Shown: one piece after another, positions 1-14,406 of the stretch
Layout: the number at the start of each line of letters is the position of its first letter
How positions within the stretch are numbered: the stretch's first letter is position 1
Source of the DNA: Cenococcum geophilum 1.58
Taxonomy: Eukaryota > Ascomycota > Dothideomycetes > Gloniales > Gloniaceae
Assembly: GCA_001692895.1 (NCBI GenBank)
Contig: KV748201.1
Location: forward strand, 1,922,001 to 1,986,000
Direction: 5' to 3'
Length of the DNA stretch: 64,000 bases
Translations under genes and position numbers: made by a program
Notes under the pieces: model-generated
Told to the model about the DNA's origin: nothing
What the model saw: only the letters and a program-made list of their open reading frames with translations
Database searches by the model: none

Positions 1-861
1 TTTTTAGCCATCTTTAAATAGCGGGAGATCTATAATAAAGTTTATAGCGTAATATTACTATAGCTTACTAATGGGGGGAACTGATTTAAGTAGACCCTAT
101 AGCTTATACCTGCGGATCTTATATACTTAACACTTCTTATAATAGCTAATATACTCCTTTACTTCCTAATTAAGCCTTAGCTAGTAGTATTTACACTAAA
201 GTAATTCCACTATTTTTACTTAACTATAGTGGCCGCCTAAAGGATTATTATAATTCTTTATAAGAATCTTCTATTATAGATTTGCTTCTTATAGCACTTA
301 AACCTTACTACCTCTATATAGTAGGCCTATTAGGTCTAGTTCCTAATAGTAGCACCTAGCAGCTTTCTTTCTATTACGTTTCTAGTCTACTTTCGTATTA
401 AAAATAGTGTAGAAAGTGTCCCTCTGTTATACCTTATGGATGAGATCTGTTAACCTTTTAAATAGTTCCCGGGTAAAAGCTATTTCGTTTTATACTACTC
501 TAAATACAAAACTAAATAGTACTATAAATCTTATAACTCTTTAATATATATACGTTAGGAAGGCCGCTATAAGGTTAAAGTCCTTTAGTTATTATAGGGC
601 TCCGAGTTCCAATTACTCTATAGCTTCGCTATTAGTTTAAGGGGATAGCTTAGTAATTAGGGATAGTATATTACTAGGTTCTAAGAATATATTAGGGACG
701 TCCTATCTAGGTATATTTGGACCCTTATTAGTAACGGACTAGGTACTAGCTAAAACATTAGTAGAAACTAATAGGGCTTATACCGCCTAAGACTTAGTAT
801 ATAAAGCTATAGGTGCTTAAGCATCCTACACTTAAAGCTTGTTTTACAATATAGGGAGTAA
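1..861 (-). mobile_element. Ty3/gypsy-type fossil, distal part (family C)
   Basis: This is the 3' (pol/integrase side) part of an old gypsy-like element read on the minus strand. It is cut off by the window edge and by the insertion of another gypsy element at 862. The sequence is AT-rich and TpA-rich and broken throughout, in the style of RIP. Its continuation lies at 8842, because the 5-bp target duplication AGTAA flanks the intervening element. The family assignment rests on the reverse-transcriptase motif in that second part and is moderately sure. No intact gene is present. Confidence 0.55.
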
Positions 862-1287
862 TATAACGGAACCTTGTAGCAAGAACTACAATAAGCTCAT
901 TATTGGGCTAGGTGTATAGGAAATGCAAGTACAAAAGTCAACAACGTAATAACAACTAGTGGAGTAGTTGCCTAATAGATTAACTCCAATTATATTCTAA
1001 GAATTACTATAAAGAAGGAACTATCTAGGTAGGGATTAAGGGTCCTTAAATACACAACCGTACTCCTATAAAATCCTTCTTATACGTAATATACGTATAC
1101 TCTATCTACTCTGTTATAGATTACACAAATTACACAGATTATATAGATCACATTATATGACCTCGGTTACCATTCCTCGTTACATAGTTCTATCGGCTCC
1201 ATCCTAAACTATACCTAAATTAACTAACTAGCTTCTTCTATCTCTTCTCTAAGTAGTTATAATATCGTACTTAAAGCGTCCGTAACA
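862..1287 (-). repeat. LTR of gypsy copy 1 (3' LTR in element orientation)
   Basis: The 426-bp terminal repeat runs, on the plus strand, from a TATAACGG start (TGTAACGG in its partner) to a GTAACA end. It matches 8411-8836 base for base apart from scattered transitions, and matches the LTR at 55,940-56,365 in inverse orientation. All three are exactly 426 bp. Confidence 0.9.
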
Positions 1288-4200
1288 CCATCTCTCTCCT
1301 CTTTATCTTTATCCTTAAAGATTTAAAACATCTTTAAGTCGTTTACTAGAGGTGTAATATCCATTTAATTAATTTGGTTAATATTATTACTTATTATACC
1401 TAAAGCAATTTCTTCTTCTTTAACTGCTCGTCGTGCTCGCACTATTACTGCAATATTATCTCTTAATAAGATTATACTATTTCTGTGTTCTTGCTGTTTA
1501 AAAAAGGGGTTAGTTTATATTGCGTTAGCGAACCCATCTTTACAACAACCGTCCTCTTACTCGAAATACACTTAAAGCAAATATTCATTTGTCCTGTAAC
1601 GTTTACTTTACTTCTAATGCTAAATATACGCGACCTATTACTTTTAATAGTCGTCTGGTTCCCTAATTAATTTATCTTAGGGTTTTATATTTAATCTGCT
1701 GCTACGCGGCTAGATAATAAACTATTTATTGCTCTTACTAAATTACGCCAATCTTAGGACGCTAAACAGGAGGCTGCCGATGCTCAGTAACGGGCTCTTA
1801 AGTCTCGTTTAGCGGCGTCCACTTAGCTAATCCGTCTTAAGAAGGTATATAAGAAGGTTTATTTTAAGGAGTGAAAACTTATAAAATAAGGTCTATAGGA
1901 GCTAGGTAATAAAAGAACGGATTCCCCTCTAATAGAGAAGGAAATAGATCTAAGTAATTCAGTAACTGCTCTTCTTAGGTCCCCCTTAAGTAACTTATTC
2001 TTTAGCAATCCTTCTTTATTAATGCTGCCTAACCTAATCTCTTCCGATACTCCTATACCTTTCCTATAACATTCTTTAAATTCTCTAGTGGCTCCTAGGT
2101 AGTCTCAGTATAGCCTATCTACTTAACTTTATACTATATTTTGTTGTCAGTGTCCTTATAATTAATAATCTCTAAAACTTACTATTTATTTTCTTCCTAT
2201 CCTTTATACGTGTCTGCTTTATAAACTAGTGGCTTAACATTCCTATATACTAGCTCTAGCATTGCGATATACTATATAGGGTAGATCTTTATTTTAGCTA
2301 GTAGGTTTAACTTAAATATAACTAATAAAATCTTCTGTATAATTTTAAAAGGTCCTAGTCTAATATAGTCTAATTTCTTACTTAGTCGTCAACTCTTAAA
2401 ATTTTTATATAGTAGCCATACTTTATCTCCCTCCTTAAGATCTAATCCCTTAGATCTCTTAGCATTATAGTACTTTTTTATTCTTTCTTATACTTTTTTT
2501 ACTAATTCCATAAGGTCTATATAAAGATTTATTAAATCCTTTATTCTCTCTTTAGCTCTACTACTTATTTTCTTCACTTATTATAGTAACAACAATATTC
2601 TTAACTTATATCCGTAATTTGCCTTAAATAGTAATATGCCTATTCCTTCTTAAGGTGTTACATTATATATAAATTATATAACTAGTAATAGTAATACCCA
2701 ATTATTCTATGCATAATTAACATAATACCTTAGGTACTGCTCTAACGTCTAATTTAATCTTTCTATTTAGCTATCTGTCTATAGATAATATACGGTAGAA
2801 GTTACTACTTAAACTCCTTACTCCGCTAAGAATACTTCCCAAAATACTGCTATAAATCTTAGATCTCTATCCGATATAATCTTACTTAATACTCCGTATC
2901 TTATAAACACTTCTTTTACATAAATTCTAGCGATATCTTCCGCTAAGATTTCTTCTATATATGCTATAAAGTATCCCCACTTCGTAAGCTTATTTACTAT
3001 CACTAAGATCGCGTTATAATCTTATCTAATAATAGGATCTTTTAATTTTAGCAACTTAACAATAAAGTCCCATAATATAACCTCCCATAGTCTCTCTGGT
3101 ATTTTAATAGGTTATAGCCCTCTATATAGCTTATACCTTATTAGTTTATTTCTTTAGCAATCTAGATATTCCTTTATAACTTTTCTAGCTATCCTCTAAA
3201 TTCTATTAATAATATACTCCTCCTAGAGTCTTAACACTAAGCTTATAGCTCTATTATGTCTTTAAGTTAGTCCCTTATAAAAGTCTTCCACAAATTATTC
3301 TGCTATACTTCTTAGGATATACTTTACTTCCCAATTTTCATACATATCCGCCTGTAGATCTTCTAGCTATACTTCTAAAATTCTTTATACCTAAAAGCTT
3401 TCTAGTATCTTATAGACTTTCTCTAGTTTATCATTTTCTTAAGTTACTACAATTTTCGGATAATTATACCTAATTAATCCGTCTATATCTTTTCGCAATA
3501 AAGCTCCTAATGGCTTTTCCTTATTTTATAGTTTAGCTTTACAGCTCAGAGCATCTACCCATATATTATCCGTACCTTTAGTATACTAAATCTTAAAATA
3601 GTATTCCGTAAGTATCTCTACCCATCTAACCTGTCTTTAGTTAAGTTCCTTTATCGTTAGGAATCCTGTTAGGTTCTTATAATCCGTCTTAACTATAAAT
3701 AGTTTTTCTATACCTTGCAAGAATGCTCTCTATTTCTTTAATGCTATAACTATACCTAACAACTCCTTATTATAGATGTTATAGTTTAACTCTAGTAGTA
3801 TTATCTTCCAACTATAGTATACCACTAGGTGCCATCTATCTTAATACCTTTATATAAAGCACGCCCCTAGTATATAGTCTAATACGTCTATCTCTATAAC
3901 CGTCTCTAGTCCTAGTTAATAGATCTTAAGAACTGGCTCCTAGGTAAATAACTTTTTAACTTTCTTAAAGAGTTCCTTTTACTCCTCTCCCTATACCTAT
4001 AGTTCTTCTTTCTTCATTAACCGCATAAATAGCTTAATATCCTTTAACCACTACGCTATAAACCTTCTATAGTAATTACAAAATCCTAGGAATAATCTTA
4101 ACTGTATAACGTTCTCTAGTTCCTACTAATTTACTATAGCCTTAATCTTTTTTAGATCTATACTAAGTTAGCCTAGTTTAATAATAAATCTAATAAAATT

Positions 4201-7200
4201 AGTCTTTCTGGTAAAGAACTTGCATTTCTTAATTGCTACTAACATCTATTCCTTTTATAGTCTCTTTAAGACCTATTTAACATATTCCCTATATTCTTCC
4301 TCTATTATTAAGTAGATAATAATATCATTAAGATATACTATAATAAATTCATCTAAGTATTCTCCTAATATATTATTAATACGCTTCTAGAACGTTGCTA
4401 GTGCGTTTATAAGCCTAAATTACATAACTAATAGTTTATATAATCCTTCCTTTAACCTAAAGGCTGCCTTCTATTCATCGCCTTCCTTAATTTTAATCTA
4501 ATAGTACGCCCATCTTAGATCTATCTTTATAAAGATTTGCGTATTGCCTATCCTATCTTAAATTTCACTAATTAAGGGTAAAAAATACCTATCCTTTTTA
4601 GTAATACTGTTTAACTACCTATAGTTAATACACAGCCTTAGTTTACTATTTTTCTTTAGTACGAATAGTACTAGATAACGTACTAATAACTGCGATAGTC
4701 TAATATATCCTTTTTATAGATTCTCCTAAACAAACTCCTTTAACGCTCTACCTTCTTCTTTAATAAGCTTATAGATTAAAAAGAACTTTAGACTTATTCC
4801 TGGTTCTAGCTCTATCTTATAGTCCCATACTATATATTCTAACAGCTTTTCGCTTTCCGGCAACTATAGTTTTTTACTATACTTATAGTATCTCTTTGGT
4901 ATATAACTTAGTCCTTTTTCTATTTCTTCGTAGGTTGCTCCTACTTAGTACTATACTAACTTGGCTTGTTATTACATCTTGCGGCGTCAAGTATTTCTTA
5001 TATTAACCTAACCTATAATCTAATTAATCCTTAGATTATATTCCTATAACTAAGGCATACTTAGTACTGCCTCATCTTATCCCAATAGTAGGATATCAAA
5101 AGACATCTCAATTTATCTTCCTTTAATAGTTATCTAAATAGGTCCTGTTTTAAGATTAATAATCCCTCCTCTATAGGTTATTAGATCTCCTAAAATTATA
5201 ACTAATAGGTAAAATTACTCCTTCTGTCTATAAGGTAATCCCATTCTCTTAACTACTACTAGTAAGATATAGTTTCGCGTTACTCTACTATCTATTAGCG
5301 CTTTAAACTGCTAATCTTACCACTTAATTTATAAATTTAGATATCATCCTTAAATTCCTTTAAGGGTCTAAGGCTTTACCACTAGCTCCCCCTAGTCCCG
5401 TAGGCCTCTACTTTTCCTAACTATTAGCTGCTTAATCCTAGTACACTTAGCTTACTCTTTAGCTAATGCCTAGTTCGCTTTTTATCTTTAATATGCCATA
5501 GATATATATTTTCTAGGCATTCCCACTACTGTCATCTATCTAAGCATTCTTTTATAAGGAATCTTCCTAGTTAAAGTACTAAACTTCCTTCCTTTTAGAC
5601 CTCTACTGGATGCTATTTATGTATATACTTAGCATTCCTATACTATTGCTTATCCGTTATTTAGTACATCCTTATAGGGTATTTCCGATTCTTTTCCTTT
5701 AGATTCTTATGCATTTTATATATATTATCCACGTATACAATCCATAATAACGTGTAGTGTGCTAGGTGCTTTAGGTCAACTCTTAGCTTATCTTCGTCCC
5801 TAAGTTTAAACCTCTGTCGTGCTGATCTAAATATTACGACTTTATTCACAGGTACTAAGATGCGCCTTTTACTTCTTTAGTCCTCTAAACATTCCTCTAG
5901 ATCCTTTAACGTTATAATTAATGCTCCTTTAATATGCGTTATAGCCTTTTCTATAATTGGGTGGTCTTGGATAACTTTTTTATCTAGCTATATATAGAAA
6001 TCTTCCCACTTATCATTGTGCCTTTACCTATACCACTTTTGGTACAGCTGCTAGAGTGTATACGGTCTATCCGTAAGGAAGTATCTTCTTATTACTACGT
6101 CATAACAGCCCTTTATATGTCGTTCTTCGAACCTAGTTAGAATCCCTAAATCCTCTTTATTTTCTAGTTTGGTAAGCTATTTAGCTCTTAGTATACCTAC
6201 TCTTAGCCTATTAGTAATTCTTTATACTAGTACTCTGTCCTTTATATGTCCTAATATACTAGATCTCTTATCTAATTTCTATTCTTGCTATACGATAATT
6301 CTTTGCCTAAACTCTTCTATAGTTTCTTTTAGTTTGCGCCTTACGCTTTAATCCTTAAAGTTATCCTACTTCTCAATCCTAGTATTAAACTTTCGATCTT
6401 TAGGCTAAACACTACGTTCCCCTAATAAGTCTTCTGGGTCTATATATCTATCTCCTAGTCTAACTGCTATTTATATTGCAGATTCTCTAATCTATAAAGA
6501 AGCTCCTTACCTCTTACCTATAGGTGTCCTTATTTATACTCCAAAATCTTAGTCCCTTAGATTCTTTAATCCTAAGCTTACTTCTAACTTAAGCTTAGCT
6601 TCCGCCTTAGTCCAACTAGGCGTCTATAGTGTTCTTATCTCGTCTTAAGAGTCTTAAATCTTACTTATCTTATTTTAAGAATCTTATACTATAGGAAACT
6701 CTTATCCCAAGTTTATTTATATGTCTCTAAACTAAGCTACTGCCCTACTCTATCGGTTTTCGTCCATTATAGGTCCTTAGATATACCTTATCTTATCTTA
6801 AGAATCTTAGTTGTCTCTTATCTTATCTTAAGAATCTTAAGTCTTTAGCCTTTTACCTTTATTAAGTGCTAAAGTAGTTCACTATCCTACTTCTCTTGCG
6901 TCTCGTAAAGCAATAAATATTATATCTAGTGGGGTTCCGATCCCTACTAATATTCCCTATTCTGTAGTGGAATTATCCTCTACCTCTAGTATAACATCTC
7001 TAAGGTCTACTCGCTCCTAGTAAGCGGCCCTTATTGCCTTATTGTTATAAAATATTTCGCCTACGTTAAATTTATCGTCCTTAATATCCGATCTGCGAAC
7101 TAGTTCATTGGTTCCTTTATATCCTATAGGTGCTAGCTCCTATAGTTAATAGCTTACGCCATACTTAGCGTCCTTATAAATTTAGTATACGTTATTGTAA

Positions 7201-8410
7201 TAAAACGCAAAACTTTTAATTAAATATTCTTTTGTTCCTTACAGCACATTATTATCCCTCTATATGTATATATTGTCTGCTAGTCTCGTGCCTTTTACTA
7301 TATAGTAACTTTGCCTACTTCTACAGTCTCTAATATAATAACCCTATTTTCCGTAATTTATATAAGCTCCCTCTTTAAACCATTTTTCTTGCTATAGAGT
7401 CTGCCTAAATATCTTCTACTATTAAGATCCCTAATTTAGCCTCTACTCCTTAGACCTTTAATTACTTAATCCTTATCCTCTGGGTTTCTATAGTTTGCTC
7501 CTACTCTTATAGGCTTCTTTAGTACTACTTAGGTTTATTAGCTCTACGCCATACTATATTTTCTAACTTAGCTTTAGTTGTTGCGTGCTCTGCGCCTTAT
7601 ATAACTATAAAACTCTATCCTAGCCTCTCTTAGCCTATTCCCTTTAGAAGATCCTATTGTTAATCTTAATCGCTTAATCTATTAATTCCCTTAGGGTGTC
7701 CGTATCTTTTATTAGAATAATTGCGTCCTAGACTTTAGCCTTAAGTCCTTATTTATACTGTACTATAAGCGCCCTATTATTCTACTCTACTTATATTACT
7801 AGTGTCTAGAACTATATTATGTACTTAATTACTAAAGTTTATTATATAAGGTTCTGGAGTTTTCTTTCCGCTATAGTTGTTTCTTCCAGGTCTCCAAATA
7901 TCTGCGTAAGTTGTTCTGCGAATCCTTCCCAACTTAAGAATATAAATCGCACGTCTTGGTTAGTAGTTATTATTCTATTTGCCTATATCTCTATAAGGTA
8001 AGGTTTGAACTACTTAAGTGCTTTCCCTAATAAGAATAGTCCTGCGTAGGCTATCCGATCTATAAGTGTAGGTAACTTTACTCCTTCTTATAAGACCTTA
8101 AAGTGCATTTATATAAGGAATCCTTTAAGCTTTAACCTCTTTCCTATAAATCTCTTAATTAATAGTAGCTTAATCTTTGCTGCTTCTATCCCATTAAGTC
8201 TTTCTTCCAACACTATATAGTTAGCTATTAGTTAGTTAACTATTTCCTGTAGTTGTCCGACCGTCACAGGTTGCTATAAGTTAGTATCTACCATACTAGT
8301 ATCACCTCCTGTCCTTAAAGTAGTTACTGCCGTTAATAGTATTGTGGTGGCTGCTTTTAGTAGCATGTTATTCAACTTCTTATATTAATACTATAACTAG
8401 GTAGTAATTA

Positions 8411-8836
8411 TGTAACGGAACCTTATAGCAAGAACTACAATGGGCTTATTATTAGGCTAGGTGTATAGGAAATGTAAGTATAAAAGTTAACAACGTAATA
8501 ATAACTGGTGGAGTAGTTGCCTAACAGATTAACTCCAATTATATTCTAAGAATTACTATAAAGAAGAAACTATCTAGGTAGGGACTGAGGGTCCTTAAAT
8601 ACACAACTATACTCCTATAAAATCCTTCTTATATATGATGTACGTATACTCTATCTGCTCTATTACGGATTATATAGATTATATAGATTATATAGATCAC
8701 ATTATGTGACCTTAGTTACTATTCCTCGTCACATGGTTCTATCGGCTCTATCCTAGACCGTGCCTAAATCAACTAACTAGCTTCTTCCGTCTCTTCTCTA
8801 AGTAGTCGTAACATTGTACTTAAAGCGTCTGTAATA
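8411..8836 (-). repeat. LTR of gypsy copy 1 (5' LTR in element orientation)
   Basis: This is the partner of 862-1287, again 426 bp. The TGTAACGG terminus at 8411 is intact here. The next five bases (AGTAA) repeat those before 862 and form the target-site duplication. Confidence 0.9.
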
Positions 8837-8841
8837 AGTAA

Positions 8842-11800
8842 GATATCTATTATCTATTTTCCTTTTCCCGTTTTAAAGCCTTTAGTATAGTCTAGCCATT
8901 ATAACAGTTTATTAGTAGGGTTGATTTCCCCAAGCTTATATTTAATCTTAGAATTAAATCGCATAAGCTCCTTTACTTATTTAGCTTATTAAGGTATAAG
9001 CTCCTTTATAGTTATAAAGTAGCGTAAATTGTAATAATCTAAGAGTATACGAGTGGTATAGCTCGCGTGCTTAAGGTAGTATCGCCACTATTTAAAGCAG
9101 TTAACTATAGCTAGTAGTTCCTTATTATGGGTATAATACCTAACTTTAGGTCCCTGGAATTTTCTGCTATAAAATACTACTAGTCTTTAATAGAGCTAAG
9201 TAGCGTCTAGATGCCTATTAGGTTACAGTAGGATACTAGTAAGGGTAAAATTTAATATATTAGTAATTATTATTAATGGCTAATCTAGGTTAAAATGCCG
9301 TAGCAATAAAGCTTCTATAAACTTTATGTAAAGTTCCTAAAAGGCCTTCTAAACCTTTTTAGGCTATAACTATAGCTTATACTATTTAGTTAGTCCCTTT
9401 TTAGTTTTCTTCCTTACCGCCTTTAAGCTTTTTACTCCTTAGGTTAGGTCTTAAAAAGCTTCTATAATATAGTTAGATAGGTATTAGGTAATGTCTAAGT
9501 AGTTATAAATAAAGCGCCTATAGAAATTAGCAAAGCCTAGGAACACTTAAATATACTAATAGCTCTCTAGCTCCGGCCACTCCTAGATTATCTACACCTG
9601 TACTAGGTCTATAACTACACCTATAGGCGTTATAATATAACCTAGAAACTCAACCTACTTAGTATTAAAGATATACTTTAACGCCTTAGCGTAGAGGCCC
9701 CAATTATCTAAACATTCCAGCACTTCGCGGATATATTACTTATATTAATCCTTATCTTCTAAGTAGATTAAGATGTTATCTAAATAGATAACGCATATGC
9801 GGTTAACTAGCTCCCCTAAAGCTCTATAAATATACGATTAAAATGTTATAGGCGTATTAGCTAGCCCAAAAGGCATTACTAGATACTTAAAGTGGCCGTA
9901 TTAGGTCTTAAAAGCGGTCTTTTACCTATCCCCTTCTTTAATATAGAGCCTATAGTAGGCGTTTTATAAATCTAGCTTTATAAAGATCTTTACCCTAAAT
10001 AGTTAATCCAGAATTTCACTAACTAGTAGTAGTAGGTAACGGTTCTTAATTATAATCTTATTAAGACTGTAATAGTCTATATATAGCCTTACAGTTCTAT
10101 CTAGTTTTAAAATAAAGAGGATTAATACGCCTACTGGCGACTTATTAGACTAGATCTACCCCTTTTCTAATAACCTATTAAGGTACTCCCGTAGGATCTT
10201 AAGCTCTTTACGCAAGAGGTTATAGATAGAAAGGTTTAGCGATTATTTACCTTTTTCTAAATTAATTATATAATCGTACTCCGAGTTCTATAGTAGGACT
10301 TTAGCTCTCCTACCTAAAAATACCCTTAATAAGTCCCTTAGGCCTACTAGAATATTTAACAAATTAAGGTCACGTTCGTCCTCTATATTATTATTAGGTA
10401 GGTCCTAAAGCTCCCTTAGGATACTTATAGGCAGCATTATATGCTATAGTAGTTGCTTATATATAGTTGCCACCGTATATTATACCATTTTATACAGTAG
10501 CTAGTAGAGGGTAAGGAAATCCTTAATATAGCGCTTAAGATGCTATAGTATACTCTCCGTATATTGCTTAAGCTAGAGTAACCTATAATGGTTAAAGTAT
10601 CTTATAAGATCCTTAAGATCGCCGCCTCCCTATAATGTCTCTGTAACCTATTTAATAGTTTCCTATAAGGTCTTTATTATAAAGGGGTTATTACCTATAC
10701 TAGGCTCTATACCTATCGTACTATTAAATAAAGGTTAGATTTAATACTCCTTTAGGTATAGAGCGTATACTATTTCGCCTAGGGCTATATTCTCTAAGAT
10801 ATCCTTTAGGCTTATTAGTAATATACACCCTTCTAAATCTTTATCGTTCTATTATTTAAAGGCTCTAGTTTTAAAGCATATCTTAGGATCTACTTCCGTA
10901 AGTTAAGGGTATTTAAGGATAAGGTTATAACCTATAAAGTTAGCCGCCTAGAAGGGTTGCGGGCTAACCACCTTAGTGCGGTTATGTATATTGGTTATTA
11001 ACACTATAAGCTTATAAGCACTATATAGTTTAATCCAATACTTATCTAAAAAGCCTATAATAGGTTTCCGCCACCTTTATAATAGGATAAGTTTATACTC
11101 TTTTACTAAATTATATTATATAAGATTAATTTCAGTGCCACTATTATATAGTGCTTAAAACTATTATACCTTACCCATAGGGAGTGTTATTTCTAGCTTA
11201 ATAGTAATACGGAGAGTCTTTCCTTCTATATCTTACCTTAGTTATAGCCAAAAGAGGTCCGCAACTAGGGCTTTTCTTTTTTAAATTATTAGTGCGGTTA
11301 TTGCTCTACTTATTTTTCCAATAGGATCTACCTCCGGAGTTTTCTTTTAACTTCTTAAAGTATTCCTATAAAGGTGCCAGACGGGTATTAGGTTGGCCCT
11401 AAAAGTCTTTCCCGTTATTTAAGGTTCCTAACTTTAACCCTTCTAAAGTTCTCTTTAAGAATAGCTTCTTTAAAAGTTGGGTCTACCCTATATTACTACT
11501 AAAGTGCCTATACTTCTAGTAACCCCCTAGCTTCTTACCGGAAGAGGTCTGGTTCCTTACTATATCTTTAGCATTTAGAACTACTTGTTTAAAATCCGTA
11601 TATATAGTAATCCGTAATAGGGCTCCTACGCGCTTTATTTTATTATAAATTACTAGCTTAATTCTAGCCTAGATAAACCCAATCTTCTCCTTCTTATGGA
11701 TACTACCGTCCTTATTTTTAAAGGGCTCTAGATTTATCTATTAAGTATAAGTTTCTATAAAGTTTATAAACTGGCGGAAGTTATAGCAGTTAAGCTATAT

Positions 11801-13450
11801 CCTATTCTAGAATAGCTCTATATTATTATATTATATAATATACGAATCTTAAGTCTATTTCTTTAGGAAGGTTTATAGTTATAGCCATATAGTAATTTGC
11901 TCTTTATTAAGCTAATTAAGTATAATCTAGTTTAGTAATTGGTCTTTAATCTTGCTAATAATCCAGCGTATACACTCTTTAGTATTATCTTATATTATCA
12001 GTATCTTAAAGAAGTTATCTACCTTATAAACCCAATTGTCTAACTGCTAGGCGTTAGGTCTATAGCGAAGTTCTAAACTACTAGAGGCCTTAGCCAGTTA
12101 GTCTATATCCTTTTTCTATTTATAGCGTAGATAACTCTTTAAGTCTTCTATACTTAGGTAGGTACTAAGTAGCTCCTAAGAAGCCCTTAGCCTTAGCTAG
12201 GTTATAAAAGATTTTATTTAGCCTAGATTAAGCTCTACTAGATCTAAACCTACCCCTAAAGGTTTCTAATATATTTATTACTAGCTCCTTCCCGTATAGC
12301 TTTTAAGAGCCTTACAGTAGCTTCCTAATATCTATCTTAAAAAACATTAGTTTAGGGCTCTTAACTTTCTAACCTTGGCCTTAGGAAAGCTCCGGCTATA
12401 GAGGTAGTATTAGTACTAGTAGCTAGTGTAGATTTCCCTATAAGGCTTAAGTCTTAAGTTAGTGGTTAGTTTAGATTACCTAAAGGGGTAGACCCGCTTA
12501 GCTCGTAAGCAGTCTATATACTACTATTATACTAATTATAGGCCGATAGTCTTTCGGGAGGGTTCTAGTTAGTTCCCTAGTTGGATATATTAGTGTATTC
12601 CTCTAGCATTTCTAGCTTAAGGGAAGATCTTAGAGTCGCCTCTAGCGCTTAATCTTTTAATTAGCTTAGGTAGGGTTAGAGGGGTTCTAGCTACTTTCTA
12701 GTAGTATTATAACCGTTATAGAGGGTATCTATATTTTCCTTAGCGTTGCTAGTAACCGTAGGTATACGAGAGTCTTTAAGCTCCTAGAGCATCTGGGTAT
12801 TAGGGCTCGTTCGGCCATCTTACCTAAAGGGTTATATTATTACAATCTCTCGCTATTGGAGGGACCTTTCTGCCTTTGCGCGACGGCTTTCCATAAGGTA
12901 TCTATGGAGTTTCTATTTAGGTTATCGCAAGATTTTAAAGGAGGATAGTAGTTATAAATAAAAAAATATAAATAAACAATCTAGTTCTTAAAGCCGACTA
13001 CCCTTCTAAAAAGAAGTAGAAAGGATTTAAATATAAGGGGATCTTGTAGACAGGGGGCTATAAGGACACAATTGGAACAAAATAGATTGGTAAGAGAAAC
13101 AAATCCTTAAGGAGGTAAGGCCTCTAGAATTGTAGAGACTATATACTACGGGCATGTGCCTCTAATACGTAACTGGCGACCATCTAAGGGGCGTCTAGGG
13201 GTTGTCCTAAGGGCAACCCGCAGTAACCGCAATAATATCCCTTATACGTGCGCTATACGTGCCTAAGAAAAACCCTTTCTTACCTCGCACTTAGCTACCT
13301 CTCTTCCCTTAAGGATTGTCTATTCTTTATTATATACTATATTATTCTATTAATTAAACTCTTTATCTATATTTTACTTTATATTTAATTAATTTTTTTT
13401 ACTACCTAATAGTTATTAGGAACTTAATATTTTACTAAAAAGCTATATAT
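8842..13450 (-). mobile_element. Ty3/gypsy-type fossil, proximal part (family C)
   Basis: This is the rest of the element that begins at 1-861, read on the minus strand. RNase H-like sequence lies at about 8.9-9.3 kb, a reverse-transcriptase active-site-like motif (YLDNIL type) near 9,770-9,800, and protease/gag-like sequence to about 12.9 kb. The leader and probably the 5' LTR are somewhere in 13.0-13.45 kb; I could not fix the LTR borders because the partner LTR is outside the window. It is very decayed, with no frame above 60 codons in over 4 kb. It is older than copy 1, which split it. Confidence 0.6.
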
Positions 13451-14231
13451 AAGGGTGCGAAGAGACTTTAGAATAGATTTAAAGGATTAATATATATTCT
13501 ATCTAAATCTCAAAATATAGCTCTTGCGGAGAACAAGACGTCACGTAAAAAAGAAAAAGGAATAACGCGAAAATCTTATAATTAAGTAGTTAAGGGTCTT
13601 AGCGGTTAATATATACGTATATACGCAGTTTTTAACGGACTTTAGTAGAATTTAATTAATCTAATAGAACTTAGTAGAGGCCGATTAAGCTAGTAAAGTT
13701 TAGTAGAATTTGGTTGAAGCGTCGAGTTTTATCTATTAAGTATTTTACTAAGATATTCCTACTATAACTGGGCTAGTCCCGTTATACTATAAACTATAAA
13801 TATATAGTTACTAATATATATTAAGCTACCTAGGAAGGATTTGTATATATAGGACTATATTACTATAGCCTAGGGGCTGTATACGTAGTATTATATAATA
13901 GATATATATAAAATAAAAATCCTTATATTTAAGTGTTTTCTAATCCCCTTAAGGGAATAGCCGGTTTAATTTTTCTATAATAACTCTAAAAGGAAAACCG
14001 ATGCCTATATCCAATAGAACTACGCTAGTAGTATAACCGTAAAACGCCTTAAGATCTAAGAGGATAAAACCCTTAGAAGTATAGTAGAATCTAAGCCGCC
14101 TTCTAAGTCTTAAGACGATTGGATATTTGTAAACATTAGAGAATAGTTTAACTTATATACTTAGGCCTAATAGAAGCTTATTCCTTATAAGAATACTCTT
14201 TATTCTTTAAGTGCTACGATTATTCCTAATA
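13451..14231. other. AT-rich decayed sequence, unclassified
   Basis: This stretch has no open frame of useful length and no motif I recognise. Composition is the same as the neighbouring RIP-decayed repeats. It lies between the gypsy family C fossil and the inverted unit at 14,232. Confidence 0.5.
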
Positions 14232-14400
14232 CCCGTAATATTTTAGTTTTTATAAACTTAATTAACGCTACCTAGCTAGCTAGGTCGCCGCTTATACGGT
14301 ATATAGGCGGGTAAGGAACTTAGCTAATTTTAACTAATAATTGCTAATAAAATAAAAATTCCCTTAAAACTAAGATAATAAACTATATAGTATATATTAT
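14232..14400 (+). repeat. Inverted unit flanking the LINE, left copy
   Basis: A unit starting ACCCGTAATATTTTAG reads on the plus strand and continues through a GCTACCTAGCTAG block and a CGGTATATA block. A diverged copy (roughly three quarters identical by eye) lies in inverse orientation at about 25,800-25,985, on the other side of the LINE. Both copies start sharply at ACCCGTAA, so this is a true element end rather than a composition effect. Confidence 0.6.
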
Positions 14401-14406
14401 TATAAT

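Larger units (their letters stand above)
862..8836 (-). mobile_element. Ty3/gypsy LTR retrotransposon fossil, copy 1 (426-bp LTR family)
   Basis: A full-length (7,975 bp) gypsy-type fossil lies on the minus strand, with LTRs of equal length at both ends and a perfect 5-bp target duplication (AGTAA at 857-861 and 8837-8841). Parts in order on the minus strand are gag-like (about 8.3-6.3 kb), protease, reverse transcriptase (YLxDI-type motif near 4310-4350), RNase H (about 3.9-3.5 kb) and integrase (about 3.25-2.4 kb, with a short surviving stretch around 2818-3003). It is heavily decayed, with dozens of breaks and a strong C-to-T bias attributed to RIP. The same family recurs at 55,940. It inserted into another gypsy fossil, so it is the younger of the two. 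Confidence 0.85.
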
